Part shown: piece by piece, positions 35,018 to 43,807 of the stretch
Layout of the letters: each line of letters begins with the position of its first letter
How positions within the stretch are numbered: the first letter of the stretch is position 1
Assembly: GCA_016190825.1 (NCBI GenBank)
Contig: JACPPV010000009.1
Location: 1-64,000, forward strand
Length of the DNA stretch: 64,000 bases
Direction: 5' to 3'
From: Chloroflexota bacterium
GTDB taxonomy: Bacteria > Chloroflexota > Dehalococcoidia > Dehalococcoidales > UBA2162
Translations under genes and position numbers: made by a program
Notes under the pieces: generated by a model
The model's input: the letters and a program-made list of their open reading frames with translations, nothing else
Told to the model about the DNA's origin: nothing
Databases searched by the model: none

Positions 35018-35425
35018 TGATTTCGTCCTCCCTTCCTCGATTTCCTACCAGTATAAGTTTTGGCCACGTGGCTGCATCTTTTGGTAAAAACGCCCACACC
35101 CATTCCGGTATTGCGAAAGGCTGCGCCCCGCAACTGGTGGAAATTTTCATAAGCATATCTTATACCCCTTTGCCATCTTAGTCAAATCTTCTGCCCTTTT
35201 GAACGCTCCTCATCAGAATATCGAAGACCATCGTCAGTGCTAAGCCGTTGTTTCCTTTAACCTGTAGCTCCTGTTCACTGGCATCGATATCTTGTAAATT
35301 TATTTGCGGAAGTGGTTGACCTGTCCTCCGCCATTGCGCTATCATCATTCTTGATACTCAGGCACGTCCCCCCCCCCCGCGGATATCCAGGAGTTATGCG
35401 TGCTAGAAACTTACGAAAGAGGAAG
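35018..35425. other. Divergent intergenic region of the corrinoid-activation pair
   Basis: About 408 bp separate the two divergent genes. There is a C-run at 35368-35379. I saw no cobalamin-riboswitch-like sequence, terminator hairpin or clear promoter pair. In-frame alternative starts for the downstream gene lie at 35312 and 35396. Confidence 0.4.
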
Positions 35426-37339
35426 ATGCGCAAGTTCAAAGTGACCTTTCTCCCTGACCAGAAAGAGGTGGAAGTGGATGAAGGTACCTCCTTACTTCAG
35501 GCGGCCGAGAAAGCGGATGTCTACGTGAACAGCATCTGCGGAGGCGAGGGTTCGTGCGGCGAGTGCCGCGTTCAGGTGCTCAGCGGGAAGGTAAAGAGTG
35601 ACAGGTATGCCATTGGCTTTTTCTCCACCGAGGAAATCAAGAGCGGCTATGTCCTGGCCTGCCAGACCCCCGTGGAAGACAACCTGCAGGTTATGGTCCC
35701 GGCACGGTCCCGTATGGAGATGGAGAAAATAATCACCGAAGGCATCCCTACCTATGGTGAACCTGCCGAGGAATACCTGCCTAAAGCTCCCCGTAAGGCC
35801 GCAGCCGTCACCGAGCCTTTGGTCAAAAAGGTCTACCTGGAGCTGCCTCATCCAACGATGTCTGATAATGTGTCGGATATCGATCGGATAGTCCGGGAGC
35901 TGGAGAAGCAGCTTACCTTCTCCAGCTTCGATATGCCCCTGGGCTGCCTGCAAGACCTGGCGAACAAGCTGCGCGAGCATGACTGGAAAGTGACCGCTAC
36001 CGTGGCGCGGCATAATGCCACTGGCCGCATACTCCAGATCGAAGGGGGAGATACAACGGCGCGCAGCTACGGACTGGCTGTGGATGTGGGTACAACGACC
36101 GTGGTGGCCCAGTTGGTCAACCTCAAGACTGGCGCAGTCCTCGGCGTAGAAGCCAATCATAACCTGCAGGCTCGCTATGGTGAAGATGTCATCTCCCGCA
36201 TGATCTATGCCTGCGGGAAGGGCTCGCCCCATCTATTGCAATCGGCGATAGTCACCAACATAAACACTTTGACCAGGGCTCTGGTAAAAGAACACGGGAT
36301 TGAGACTAGGGATATTCTCGCCCTTGTTGCCGCCGGAAACACCACCATGACCCACTTTCTGCTGGGGTTGACTCCGTGCTCCATTCGATTGGAGCCCTAT
36401 GTTCCGACTGCCACCGTCTATCCCCAGGCGCTGGCGAAAGACATTGGCATCAATATCAATCCTGAAGGGATAGTCGAAGTGTTGCCCAGCGTTGCCAGCT
36501 ACATTGGTGGGGATACAGTGGCAGGAGTCCTGGCCTGCGGAATGGGCAATCAGTCCGAGATTAAGTGCCTGATTGATTGTGGCACTAATGCTGAAATCGT
36601 TGTTGGCAATAATGAATGGCTTGTCACCTGCTCAGCTTCAGCCGGCCCCGCTTTCGAGGGTGGTGGCACCAGGTTCGGGATGCGGGCATCACTGGGAGCT
36701 ATCGAAAAGGTGGAAATCAATGGCGGCAGAGTAAACTACCAGACCATCGGCAACGCTAAGCCGAGGGGCATCTGTGGTTCCGGCATAATCGATTGCATCT
36801 ACGAGCTCGCGCGGAACAGGATAATTGGCCAGGATGGCAAATTCGAGCTGTCCATGAGTGACCCCCGTATCACCACTGAGGACGGGATTCCGCAGTATAT
36901 CCTTGCCTTTCCGGAGGAAAGCGAGTCCGGCAAGGCAATCACAATCACCGAGACCGATATTGCTAATATCATCAAATCGAAGGGGGCAGTGTTCGCTGCC
37001 CTAAAATCACTGATGGATTATGTCGGCTTGAAATTCACTCAGCTTGATACCGTGTACCTGGCTGGTGGATTTGGAAGCTCCCTCAATACACGCAAGGGGG
37101 TTGCCATTGGCCTTTTGCCGGACATTGACCCGGCACGCATCAAGTTCATCGGAAATAGCTCTGTCACCGGAGCCCGTATGGCGCTATTGTCCGGGCCAGC
37201 TTTCGAAGCCACCAGGCATATCGCCCGGCGAATGACCAACATAGAGCTGTCTAACTACGTGCCTTTCATGAATGAGTTTATCGCTGCCCTTTTCCTGCCT
37301 CATACTGATGGCAAGCTATTCCCGTCGGTGCACTTTTGA
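35426..37339 (+). CDS. Corrinoid activation/regeneration protein (RACE/RamA-like, 2Fe-2S plus ASKHA)
   Basis: From ATG 35426 a 637-residue protein. Residues 1-95 are a plant-type [2Fe-2S] ferredoxin domain with C38, C44, C47 and C79. The C-terminal part is the DUF4445 ASKHA ATPase-like domain, with AVDVGTTTVVAQLV and NTTMTHFLLG and late GGFGSSLN. Such proteins use ATP and electrons to reduce inactive Co(II) corrinoid proteins back to Co(I), in acetogens and demethylating anaerobes. The acsC product at 63285 is a plausible client. Starts at 35396 or 35312 are in frame but extend beyond the domain. Confidence 0.88.
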   Translation: MRKFKVTFLPDQKEVEVDEGTSLLQAAEKADVYVNSICGGEGSCGECRVQVLSGKVKSDRYAIGFFSTEEIKSGYVLACQTPVEDNLQVMVPARSRMEMEKIITEGIPTYGEPAEEYLPKAPRKAAAVTEPLVKKVYLELPHPTMSDNVSDIDRIVRELEKQLTFSSFDMPLGCLQDLANKLREHDWKVTATVARHNATGRILQIEGGDTTARSYGLAVDVGTTTVVAQLVNLKTGAVLGVEANHNLQARYGEDVISRMIYACGKGSPHLLQSAIVTNINTLTRALVKEHGIETRDILALVAAGNTTMTHFLLGLTPCSIRLEPYVPTATVYPQALAKDIGININPEGIVEVLPSVASYIGGDTVAGVLACGMGNQSEIKCLIDCGTNAEIVVGNNEWLVTCSASAGPAFEGGGTRFGMRASLGAIEKVEINGGRVNYQTIGNAKPRGICGSGIIDCIYELARNRIIGQDGKFELSMSDPRITTEDGIPQYILAFPEESESGKAITITETDIANIIKSKGAVFAALKSLMDYVGLKFTQLDTVYLAGGFGSSLNTRKGVAIGLLPDIDPARIKFIGNSSVTGARMALLSGPAFEATRHIARRMTNIELSNYVPFMNEFIAALFLPHTDGKLFPSVHF

Positions 37340-37502
37340 GTAGTCTCACTTACACTGCCCGGTTTGACAAGTTCGCTGCGATTTCCTATATTTGGGACTA
37401 CCCGGATAGAAGCACGTACGAAGAGGAGTATTACAGGAAACACTCTTTCAGCCAGAACGATCACCAAAGCAGCCAGAGAAATCAAAGTGTGACAGGAAGC
37501 AG

Positions 37503-38012
37503 ATGTTTTTTAATAAAAAATGCCCCAACTGTGGGGCAAGGAATGCCAGGAGCGCCAGAAGCTGTACTACCTGCGGCGCATCGCTTGAATCGAAGCCGGT
37601 AAAGCCGCCTGAAGGTATCAGTGATTACGATGAGGCCATTCGGCTGAACCCTGAGAACGCAGAGGCTTTTTACCAGAGAGGCTTCGTATACCAGCGAGCG
37701 GGCCAAAATGAACCAGCCATCAAGAACTTCGACAAGGCAATCAGTCTCAATCCGCAGTTTGCCAAGGCCTACGGCAATCGAGCCTATATCTTACTGAACC
37801 AGGGACAGTATGACCGGGCGATCGCCGATTGCACCGAGGCCATCAAGCTTGATCCTGATGATACGGTATCCCTTTTGAACCGGGGGGTGGCTTACCGGCT
37901 ACAGGGCAACAACGGCGCAGCCAGAGCTGACTTTGAAAAGGTCATCGCTACTTCTGACAATCCCCGGGCAGTCACGATGGCGAAACGGAATATCAAAGAA
38001 CTGCCCAGGTAA
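37503..38012 (+). CDS. TPR protein with N-terminal zinc ribbon
   Basis: 169 residues. The first 25 form a four-cysteine ribbon (C7, C10, C21, C24), followed by three to four tetratricopeptide repeats (AIRLNPENAEAFYQRGFVY, AISLNPQFAKAYGNRAYIL, AIKLDPDDTVSLLNRGVAY). TPRs mediate protein contacts. It is not clearly linked to a neighbour and has no membrane segment. Confidence 0.75.
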   Translation: MFFNKKCPNCGARNARSARSCTTCGASLESKPVKPPEGISDYDEAIRLNPENAEAFYQRGFVYQRAGQNEPAIKNFDKAISLNPQFAKAYGNRAYILLNQGQYDRAIADCTEAIKLDPDDTVSLLNRGVAYRLQGNNGAARADFEKVIATSDNPRAVTMAKRNIKELPR

Positions 38013-38343
38013 CGCAGGGCAGCAATTCGCCAAAAAGAACAGCATGCTGCTGAAAGACTCTCCCTCCACGTTGCTATATCCCTCTCAAGAAAAGAGCCTG
38101 TCGCACCCGCCACTTGATACGGGATTGACACGGAAGGCTTTGACCTGGAGTTCAAGATTTACATTTCTTCACAATATTTTCCTTTTCAAGCCAGCCCAAT
38201 GAAATCGGGATTCACGAAAGGGAGCGGAAATGGCTTTGTGTGGTTTCTTGTTAATCTGCTAGTACCAAATAACGCTTAATCCCGCCCTGCTGGCACGGAC
38301 GTTACTGCCCGTGCTTTACCGGAAAAAGTCGCGTTGCGGCCTG
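38013..38343. other. Intergenic region without a gene
   Basis: 331 bp between convergent genes. An imperfect inverted repeat GCACGG-N10-CCGTGC lies near 38295-38318 without a T tract. No coding frame is credible. Confidence 0.4.
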
Positions 38344-38577
38344 CTAGTCGTGGGTCTTCTTGACGTAGACCCGAAATTCTCCGTCCTTCTCTTCAATTGC
38401 CAGGCATTCGTGCCCGGTGGTTCGGCACCACGCCGGCATGTCCAGTTTTATCCCCTTGTCATCGGCCAGTACTTCCAGCACCTGACCTCTCTTTAGTTCC
38501 TTAATCTTAGCAGCCGTCTTCACGATGGGTATGGGGCAATATGTTCCCGTGCAATCCAGTGTCTGGTCGGCTTTCAT
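38344..38577 (-). CDS. TusA/SirA family sulfur-carrier protein
   Basis: A 77-residue TusA-fold protein. The signature CPIP (C14) follows LDCTGTY, where the first cysteine of CPxP carries persulfide sulfur. Start ATG 38577 has AGGAGG five bases upstream; the longer frame adds nine residues. It is downstream of a DsrE-like gene, the same order as in sulfur-relay clusters in which sulfur passes from a cysteine desulfurase through TusA and DsrE. Confidence 0.85.
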   Translation of the reverse strand: MKADQTLDCTGTYCPIPIVKTAAKIKELKRGQVLEVLADDKGIKLDMPAWCRTTGHECLAIEEKDGEFRVYVKKTHD

Positions 38578-38734
38578 TCCTGCCTCCTCATCTTGGCTTG
38601 ACAACTTAGGTAACGGCGCCGCTGCAAAGACTCCCGTTCAGGCAAAGGTTTTCCAATTATACACCTTTCTGCCTCAGCAAAAAAGATTTACGGTGGACGC
38701 GGAAGCGCAAGTTTCCGCTCTTCCGGAGGAGTGG

Positions 38735-39226
38735 CTATATGAAAAGGGTAGCTTTGGACTCGTTGGCTTCGCCCAGGAAATAGGCGGCGCCAGCCAGGCT
38801 GGTGACTTCGCTGCGGAAGGAGTCTTCGGAAACGCCCATCACCCCGCACGTGGTAGTGCAGGCAACAAGCTTGACCCCCATCTCGTTCGCCATCGTGATA
38901 AGCTCATCAATGGTCGGCATATTGACCTCTTTCATTAGCTTCTTCATCATCCAGGTCCCCATGCCCATCATGTGAAATTTGGATAGCGCGAGTCTTTTCG
39001 AGCCTCCACGGTTCATCGTGTTCAGCATCTTGAGCATCCATCCCTGGCTTTTGAGGCTACCCTCATTCTTTTTGATGACGTTGAGTCCCCAGAAAGTGAA
39101 GAACATCGTTACCTCCATGCCCATGCTGGCAGCGGTGGTGGCGATGATGAAAGCAGCCAGCGCCCGGTCCAGGTCTCCGCTGAAAACTACCATCGTCAGT
39201 TTTTCCTTGCACTGTGCTTGTACCAT
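38735..39226 (-). CDS. DsrE/DsrF-like sulfur-relay protein
   Basis: 163 residues of the DsrE/DsrF/DrsH-like superfamily: KLTMVVFSGDLDRALAAFII at the N-terminus, MGMEVTMFFTFWG, and the putative persulfide-binding cysteines in LVACTTTCGVMG near the C-terminus. It is membrane-free and Met-rich. It sits between a zinc ribbon gene and tusA on the same strand. Confidence 0.82.
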   Translation of the reverse strand: MVQAQCKEKLTMVVFSGDLDRALAAFIIATTAASMGMEVTMFFTFWGLNVIKKNEGSLKSQGWMLKMLNTMNRGGSKRLALSKFHMMGMGTWMMKKLMKEVNMPTIDELITMANEMGVKLVACTTTCGVMGVSEDSFRSEVTSLAGAAYFLGEANESKATLFI

Positions 39227-39250
39227 TTTTGCACGCCTCCTATCCGGTTC

Positions 39251-39436
39251 TTATGCTTTGACACTCGCCCCGCAGTGGGGACAAACCATTTTATCCCGCG
39301 CTACAGGCTGCCGGCAGTTGGGGCAGCAGAAAACCTTCACCCGACATGCCTGGCAGAAAGGTGACTCCTCGTCCATCAGTTCGCTATCACAATATGGACA
39401 GCACAGTTTTCTAGGTTCCTGTTCCTTTGTACTCAT
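39251..39436 (-). CDS. Small double zinc-ribbon protein
   Basis: 61 residues holding two four-cysteine ribbons: CPYCDSEL..CQAC and CPNCRQP..CPHCGASV. Its ATG overlaps the nifU stop by 4 bp, so it is translated with nifU. Function unknown; the position suggests an accessory to the Fe-S/sulfur locus. Confidence 0.75.
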   Translation of the reverse strand: MSTKEQEPRKLCCPYCDSELMDEESPFCQACRVKVFCCPNCRQPVARDKMVCPHCGASVKA

Positions 39437-39822
39437 GCTTGAACTCCTTTTTTCTGCTTTTCCAGGTAGTCCTCAATGGCTTTGTGCAGCGCCTGCGCCC
39501 CCAGATTAGAGCAGTGAAACTTGTTCTTCGGCAATCCTTCCAGTTCATTCGCCACGGATTGCGGCGTAATTTTCAGCGCTTCCTCCAGGGTTCGGCCCTT
39601 GGCCATCTCGCTGACCATGCTTGAAACAGCAATGGCCGCCCCGCAGCCAAAGGTCTGGAACTTTACGTCCTCCAGTCGATTATCTTTGACTTTGATGTAG
39701 AAGGTCATCATGTCTCCGCAGACCGGGTTGCCCTCTTCGCCGATACCATCCGGATTCTCAATCTCACCCACATTGCGCGGATTCATGAAGTGGTCCATTA
39801 CCTTCTGGCTATATACTGGCAT
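39433..39822 (-). CDS. nifU: Fe-S cluster scaffold protein NifU/IscU-type
   Basis: A 129-residue scaffold with the three cluster cysteines C35 (NPVCGD), C60 (FGCGAAIA) and C104 (HCSNLG), and the conserved Asp after C35. It builds Fe-S clusters with sulfur from a cysteine desulfurase and starts immediately after the NifS-like gene. Only the IscU-type domain is present, not full-length NifU. Confidence 0.9.
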   Translation of the reverse strand: MPVYSQKVMDHFMNPRNVGEIENPDGIGEEGNPVCGDMMTFYIKVKDNRLEDVKFQTFGCGAAIAVSSMVSEMAKGRTLEEALKITPQSVANELEGLPKNKFHCSNLGAQALHKAIEDYLEKQKKGVQA

Positions 39823-41010
39823 CTATCTAACTCCTTTGCCCGCTTTCTCGAACTTGGCGTAGAGAGGAGACATCTGCCGCAGCCGGGTGACTATTGGCGG
39901 CAGCACTTCGAGAATGTAATCGACGTCTTCCACTGTACTGTCAATTCCGAAAGTAAAGAGGAGTGAGCCCTGAGCGAGCTCATGGGATAGACCCGAAGCG
40001 ATAAGTACGTGAGAAGCTTTCAATGCCCGGGAGGTGCAGGCTGAGCCGCTGGAGACGGCAACGCCCTGCATGTTCAGCCACATGAGCATTGACTCTCCTT
40101 CGATGAACTCGATGCAAAAGCTGGCATGCCCGGGTAAACGTTTCTGGGGGTGACCGGTGATTACCACGTGGTCAATCTTCGCCGGCAACTGCGTGATAAG
40201 CCGGTCCCGCAAAGCGGTCAATAGTTTGATCCTGGCATCCATATTAGCAGTTGCCAATTCTGCCGCCTTGCCCAGTCCGACTATCGCCGGTACATTTTCG
40301 GTGCCGGCGCGTTTGCCGCCCTCCTGTATTCCTCCGTCAAGAAGGGGCATAATGCGCACACCCCGCCGCACCCAGAGAGCGCCGACACCCTTCGGTCCGT
40401 AGAACTGGTTCCCGGCCAGGCTTAACGCATCGACTCCTAGTTCCTTTACATTCACCGGAATGGTCCCCGCCGTGGCGACGGCGTCAGTATGGAGAGGGAT
40501 ATTCATCTCCTTCGTTATCTTCGCTATTTCCTTTATCGGCTCAATGGTACCGATTTCTCCGTTGGCGTGCATCACCGAAACAAGTATTGTGTCCTTTCTA
40601 ATCCTTCTCCTCACGTCATCGGGATCGACCGTGCCGTACTTGTCTACCGGGACCTCGCTTACCTGAAAACCCAGCTTCTCCAGTGTCCGGGCAGAATGGA
40701 GTACCGAAAAATGTTCGACAGCAGATATGATTATGTGATTGCCCTTCTTCTGATTTGCCATCGCCAGTCCTTTGATAGCAAAATTGTTGCTTTCGGTGCC
40801 GCTACCGGTAAAGATGATTTCCTCCACCTGGGCGCCGATTAGCCCGGCGACTTGCACGCGCGCCGTCTCGACTGCCTCTCGTGCCGGGTCCCCCCAGCTA
40901 TGGAGAGATGATGGATTGCCAAAAACCTCGCCAAGAAAGGGCATCATCGCCTCGCGTACCTCGGGGAGAAGAGGTGTAGTTGCAGCATTATCCAGGTAAA
41001 CCCTTCTCAT
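39823..41010 (-). CDS. NifS/IscS-like protein lacking the PLP lysine
   Basis: A 395-residue class V aminotransferase-fold protein that resembles cysteine desulfurase throughout: [21 protein letters not shown] (the ring-stacking His), RAGTENV and the mobile active-site cysteine in [11 protein letters not shown]. However the PLP-lysine motif, normally SGHKxYGPKG, reads [10 protein letters not shown] here, with N201 for His and Q202 for Lys. So PLP could not form the internal aldimine. I recall that an archaeal IscS (Archaeoglobus) likewise lacks this lysine. Start ATG 41010 has AGGAGGT upstream. Paired with nifU. Confidence 0.88.
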   Translation of the reverse strand: MRRVYLDNAATTPLLPEVREAMMPFLGEVFGNPSSLHSWGDPAREAVETARVQVAGLIGAQVEEIIFTGSGTESNNFAIKGLAMANQKKGNHIIISAVEHFSVLHSARTLEKLGFQVSEVPVDKYGTVDPDDVRRRIRKDTILVSVMHANGEIGTIEPIKEIAKITKEMNIPLHTDAVATAGTIPVNVKELGVDALSLAGNQFYGPKGVGALWVRRGVRIMPLLDGGIQEGGKRAGTENVPAIVGLGKAAELATANMDARIKLLTALRDRLITQLPAKIDHVVITGHPQKRLPGHASFCIEFIEGESMLMWLNMQGVAVSSGSACTSRALKASHVLIASGLSHELAQGSLLFTFGIDSTVEDVDYILEVLPPIVTRLRQMSPLYAKFEKAGKGVR

Positions 41011-41026
41011 TTCTGTACCTCCTTGC

Positions 41027-41236
41027 TCATGGGTAGAGCTGATTCCCGCCATCGTCTTCCAGGATGATGGCATCCTCCGGGCAGCTCTGCGCGGCTTCTA
41101 AAAGGGTATCTTCTTCAACGGAAAAGGCATCGAGGATAACGGCTTTGTTTTCTCTATCGAGCTTGAAAACGGTAGGGGCAATCGCCACGCAATTGCCCAG
41201 TCCACGGCATAAGTCCCGGTCAACCCTTATCTTCAT
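41027..41236 (-). CDS. Small ferredoxin, probably [3Fe-4S]
   Basis: 69 residues from ATG 41236 (GGAGGA seven bases upstream). Only three cysteines are placed as cluster ligands: C10 and C16 in CRGLGNC and C52 in SCP. The position of the usual second cysteine is Gly/Leu, so a [3Fe-4S] or incompletely coordinated cluster is expected. It is the first gene of the nifS-nifU locus, 16 bp before it, and may supply electrons for cluster assembly. Confidence 0.82.
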   Translation of the reverse strand: MKIRVDRDLCRGLGNCVAIAPTVFKLDRENKAVILDAFSVEEDTLLEAAQSCPEDAIILEDDGGNQLYP

Positions 41237-41382
41237 GTCATATTCCTCCGAATTTCTCAACCTCTATTATAATCTTTTGTTCAACCAATAGTAATGGTAT
41301 CGCACTATCCTGAAGAAGAAAATGACATACGTCTTATCAGGGAAGATTCAGCCTGGGGAAATCAGGGGTATTCCACGGGCCT

Positions 41383-43521
41383 TTAAGGAATAGATTGTCC
41401 GGAGACAGGATCGAGGTTGAGAAACGGCTTAAGAGGTTCTACCCTGCCTCCGGCCCCCACCGCCGGAATCTCAATAAATGACTCCGAGTCGAGAAAAGGA
41501 TTCCCCTGAGAGTTCTGGAGGCCATCCCCTGCCGGGACAAAGAGTTGCGGATGATCAAAAGGTGCCTTCTCGAACCTGACGCGGTCATCGGTCAGGGTAA
41601 GCAAGAATCTGACCAGGTTAGACCGTCTCTCCGGCTTGTTTATCAACTTGCCTATCTCGCCGATATCCTGGTCCAGGTCGTTTACATTGGCAGAGGGAAA
41701 GTTGCCACCCCGGGTATAAAACTCGATCACGTGCTGTAATATCGAAGCCCCACCGTTATGAAGGTATGGTCCGGTTAATTCGAGATTACGTAGGCTAGGA
41801 GTCTTGAAGGCACCATCCACGGCTGCCCGGCTAATGCCAGGGTCTCCCGGAAGGTCGGGGATAAACTGGGCAACATCCGCGGGCAGCAAGCCCGCTCTCT
41901 TAAGTAGCCCAAGGCGGGAGAAAGACAGAGGGAACGGTTCACCTGTCAGCGGGTTTGTGAACGGACTATCACCGCCCCTGCTGCGATCGTCCCCCGTTCG
42001 CGTGACGCTTATGTTGTAGATGCCTCTGTCATAGAAGGCTTTCCCATCAGCCATGTTCATGCGTTCTATCGCGTTACCAGCCAGGAATCCGGGAGGCTGC
42101 GGCAGCGCGCCGCCTCTGATCTGCGATACGGAATGGTTGGTGAACTCCGGGCCTCCATGGCACTTATCGCATCTTCCGGCGCCAAAGAATATGTTTTCTC
42201 CGTCCTTCTCCTCGCGGCTCAGCCTGGCGCGGGCCTCCCTGACCCGGTCAAACTTGGAATCATCAGAGACAAGGGTGGCTTCGTAGAGCTGGACTGCCAG
42301 CCCGAAGAAGAGGGAGAAATCCGCCTCCATCTGAGTAAACTGACCGGTATCATTTGGGTCAGCCGGGGCATTAACGATGGTGGGAATGCCGTTCGCCCAG
42401 TAGTAACTCCGTGGGTCATCGCGATCCGGCTCGTGCCAGTACGCGGCGGTTATGTTAAAGGTGATGTGCTGGCCCGGTGAGTTCCAGTACCTGTCCTGGA
42501 AGGCCTGCTTGATCAGGCTCACGTAGGCGTTCTCTTCGGGGGCGATCTCTTTCAGGCCCGTCGGGCTATCTGCGAGGTCACCGAGTTGACTATCCGTAGG
42601 GTCTATCTTCTGCCGGCTGAGGGGCTTCAGCGCCGGTGAAAGGACCTTCTTGCCGATTTTGGCAAAGGTACGCCCCTCGAATGACATTTCAAGGTCACTC
42701 AATGGCGGCCCTACCGCCTGGGAAGCAAGGCTGGCGTCCGGTATCCTGATGATTTCCGGGACCGGACTTATTACGCCGCCCTCCTGCACAAAGATGCCGC
42801 TTTGCTGGTCCAGCTCTCCAAGTGGGTTTACGCCGTTAAAGATATTACGCGCCCGTCCATCCCAGAAATTGGAAAAATTGAAGACGGCGTTTATCACCGT
42901 CGGAGCATTACGCGGCTCCACCCGCCTTGTATTGTTGCCCGAAACGTTAAAGATGGGGTCGGGCTCAGGCGTGCCGAGGTCAAAAGGGCTGCCAATGACA
43001 ATGTCCTGGAACCTCGTGTTGAAAACCCCCATCGAGGACATGACGTCGTTGATGTCACGGACTACGCTTGATTCCTGCCTGTCCGCCGGTTGCCGCTGGT
43101 TAAAGGGGAAATCGATGGCAGCCACCGGCTCATTTGGACCACTAACCTGGAAGGTGTTATCGTCGGCAAAAAGGCCCGGGCTCATTTGGTTGCTGGTGCG
43201 GTTGTCTGCCCCCGCGCTAAAATGGCAGGATGCGCAGGCCTGCCCGTCACTGCCAATGTTCATATCCCAGAAAAGCGCCTTGCCCAGCTTAATGGCTGCC
43301 GCCTTCGCGACCGGGTCCACATTGGGAAATCCGGCGTCATTGAATCCCGGTGCCGACTTCAGAAAAAGGCCAAGATTCACCGGCTCCGGCACCGGCACAT
43401 CTTTCAGCGAACCCGGACTGCCGTCTGAATCAAAGAAAACACCCCTTCCGGCAAACAGCGCTACTCCAGAGAGCATTACCAGCCCGGTCGCCAGCATGAA
43501 CATGGTGGCGAAATTCTTCAC
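41383..43521 (-). CDS. Large di-heme cytochrome c peroxidase-family protein
   Basis: A 712-residue exported protein. A signal peptide or anchor covers residues 1-25 (FMLATGLVMLSGVALFAG). Two c-type heme sites are seen: C96-A-S-C-H100 near the start and CDKCHGG near residue 455. Length is about twice that of standard di-heme peroxidases (MauG/CcpA family). It should act outside the cytoplasmic membrane, reducing peroxide or oxidising a protein substrate. No cytochrome c maturation gene or electron donor lies next to it. The plus-strand frames over it are shadows. Confidence 0.85.
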   Translation of the reverse strand: MKNFATMFMLATGLVMLSGVALFAGRGVFFDSDGSPGSLKDVPVPEPVNLGLFLKSAPGFNDAGFPNVDPVAKAAAIKLGKALFWDMNIGSDGQACASCHFSAGADNRTSNQMSPGLFADDNTFQVSGPNEPVAAIDFPFNQRQPADRQESSVVRDINDVMSSMGVFNTRFQDIVIGSPFDLGTPEPDPIFNVSGNNTRRVEPRNAPTVINAVFNFSNFWDGRARNIFNGVNPLGELDQQSGIFVQEGGVISPVPEIIRIPDASLASQAVGPPLSDLEMSFEGRTFAKIGKKVLSPALKPLSRQKIDPTDSQLGDLADSPTGLKEIAPEENAYVSLIKQAFQDRYWNSPGQHITFNITAAYWHEPDRDDPRSYYWANGIPTIVNAPADPNDTGQFTQMEADFSLFFGLAVQLYEATLVSDDSKFDRVREARARLSREEKDGENIFFGAGRCDKCHGGPEFTNHSVSQIRGGALPQPPGFLAGNAIERMNMADGKAFYDRGIYNISVTRTGDDRSRGGDSPFTNPLTGEPFPLSFSRLGLLKRAGLLPADVAQFIPDLPGDPGISRAAVDGAFKTPSLRNLELTGPYLHNGGASILQHVIEFYTRGGNFPSANVNDLDQDIGEIGKLINKPERRSNLVRFLLTLTDDRVRFEKAPFDHPQLFVPAGDGLQNSQGNPFLDSESFIEIPAVGAGGRVEPLKPFLNLDPVSGQSIP

Positions 43522-43807
43522 CTCTCACTTCCTGGCATTACTTTACATGGGCGCTCGCCACACCCTATCATCTATACAGATTCAGGCAATGGGAAAAGCC
43601 CCGCCCAATGTGGTCCCCTAGCTCTATTCTACCGGAATTTCCATTCCTCTCAAATATGTAGAGATACGTAATTATCTGCGGGACACGGGTGCAAGACTAT
43701 TGAGCGTACCGGCTAAATCCTCAGGTCTACTGGTGGCGGCGTAATGACACATGCGCTAAACTTGTTACTAGGTATTCCTCAAAAATCCAGTTCGGCGAGG
43801 AGGCAAA

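Noticed and set aside
35018-35425. Cobalamin riboswitch upstream of the corrinoid reactivator
   Set aside because: No B12-box-like sequence or extended hairpin set was seen.
42650-43621. A 323-residue plus-strand frame over the peroxidase gene
   Set aside because: The minus strand carries both heme motifs and a signal peptide; the plus frame has no domain.
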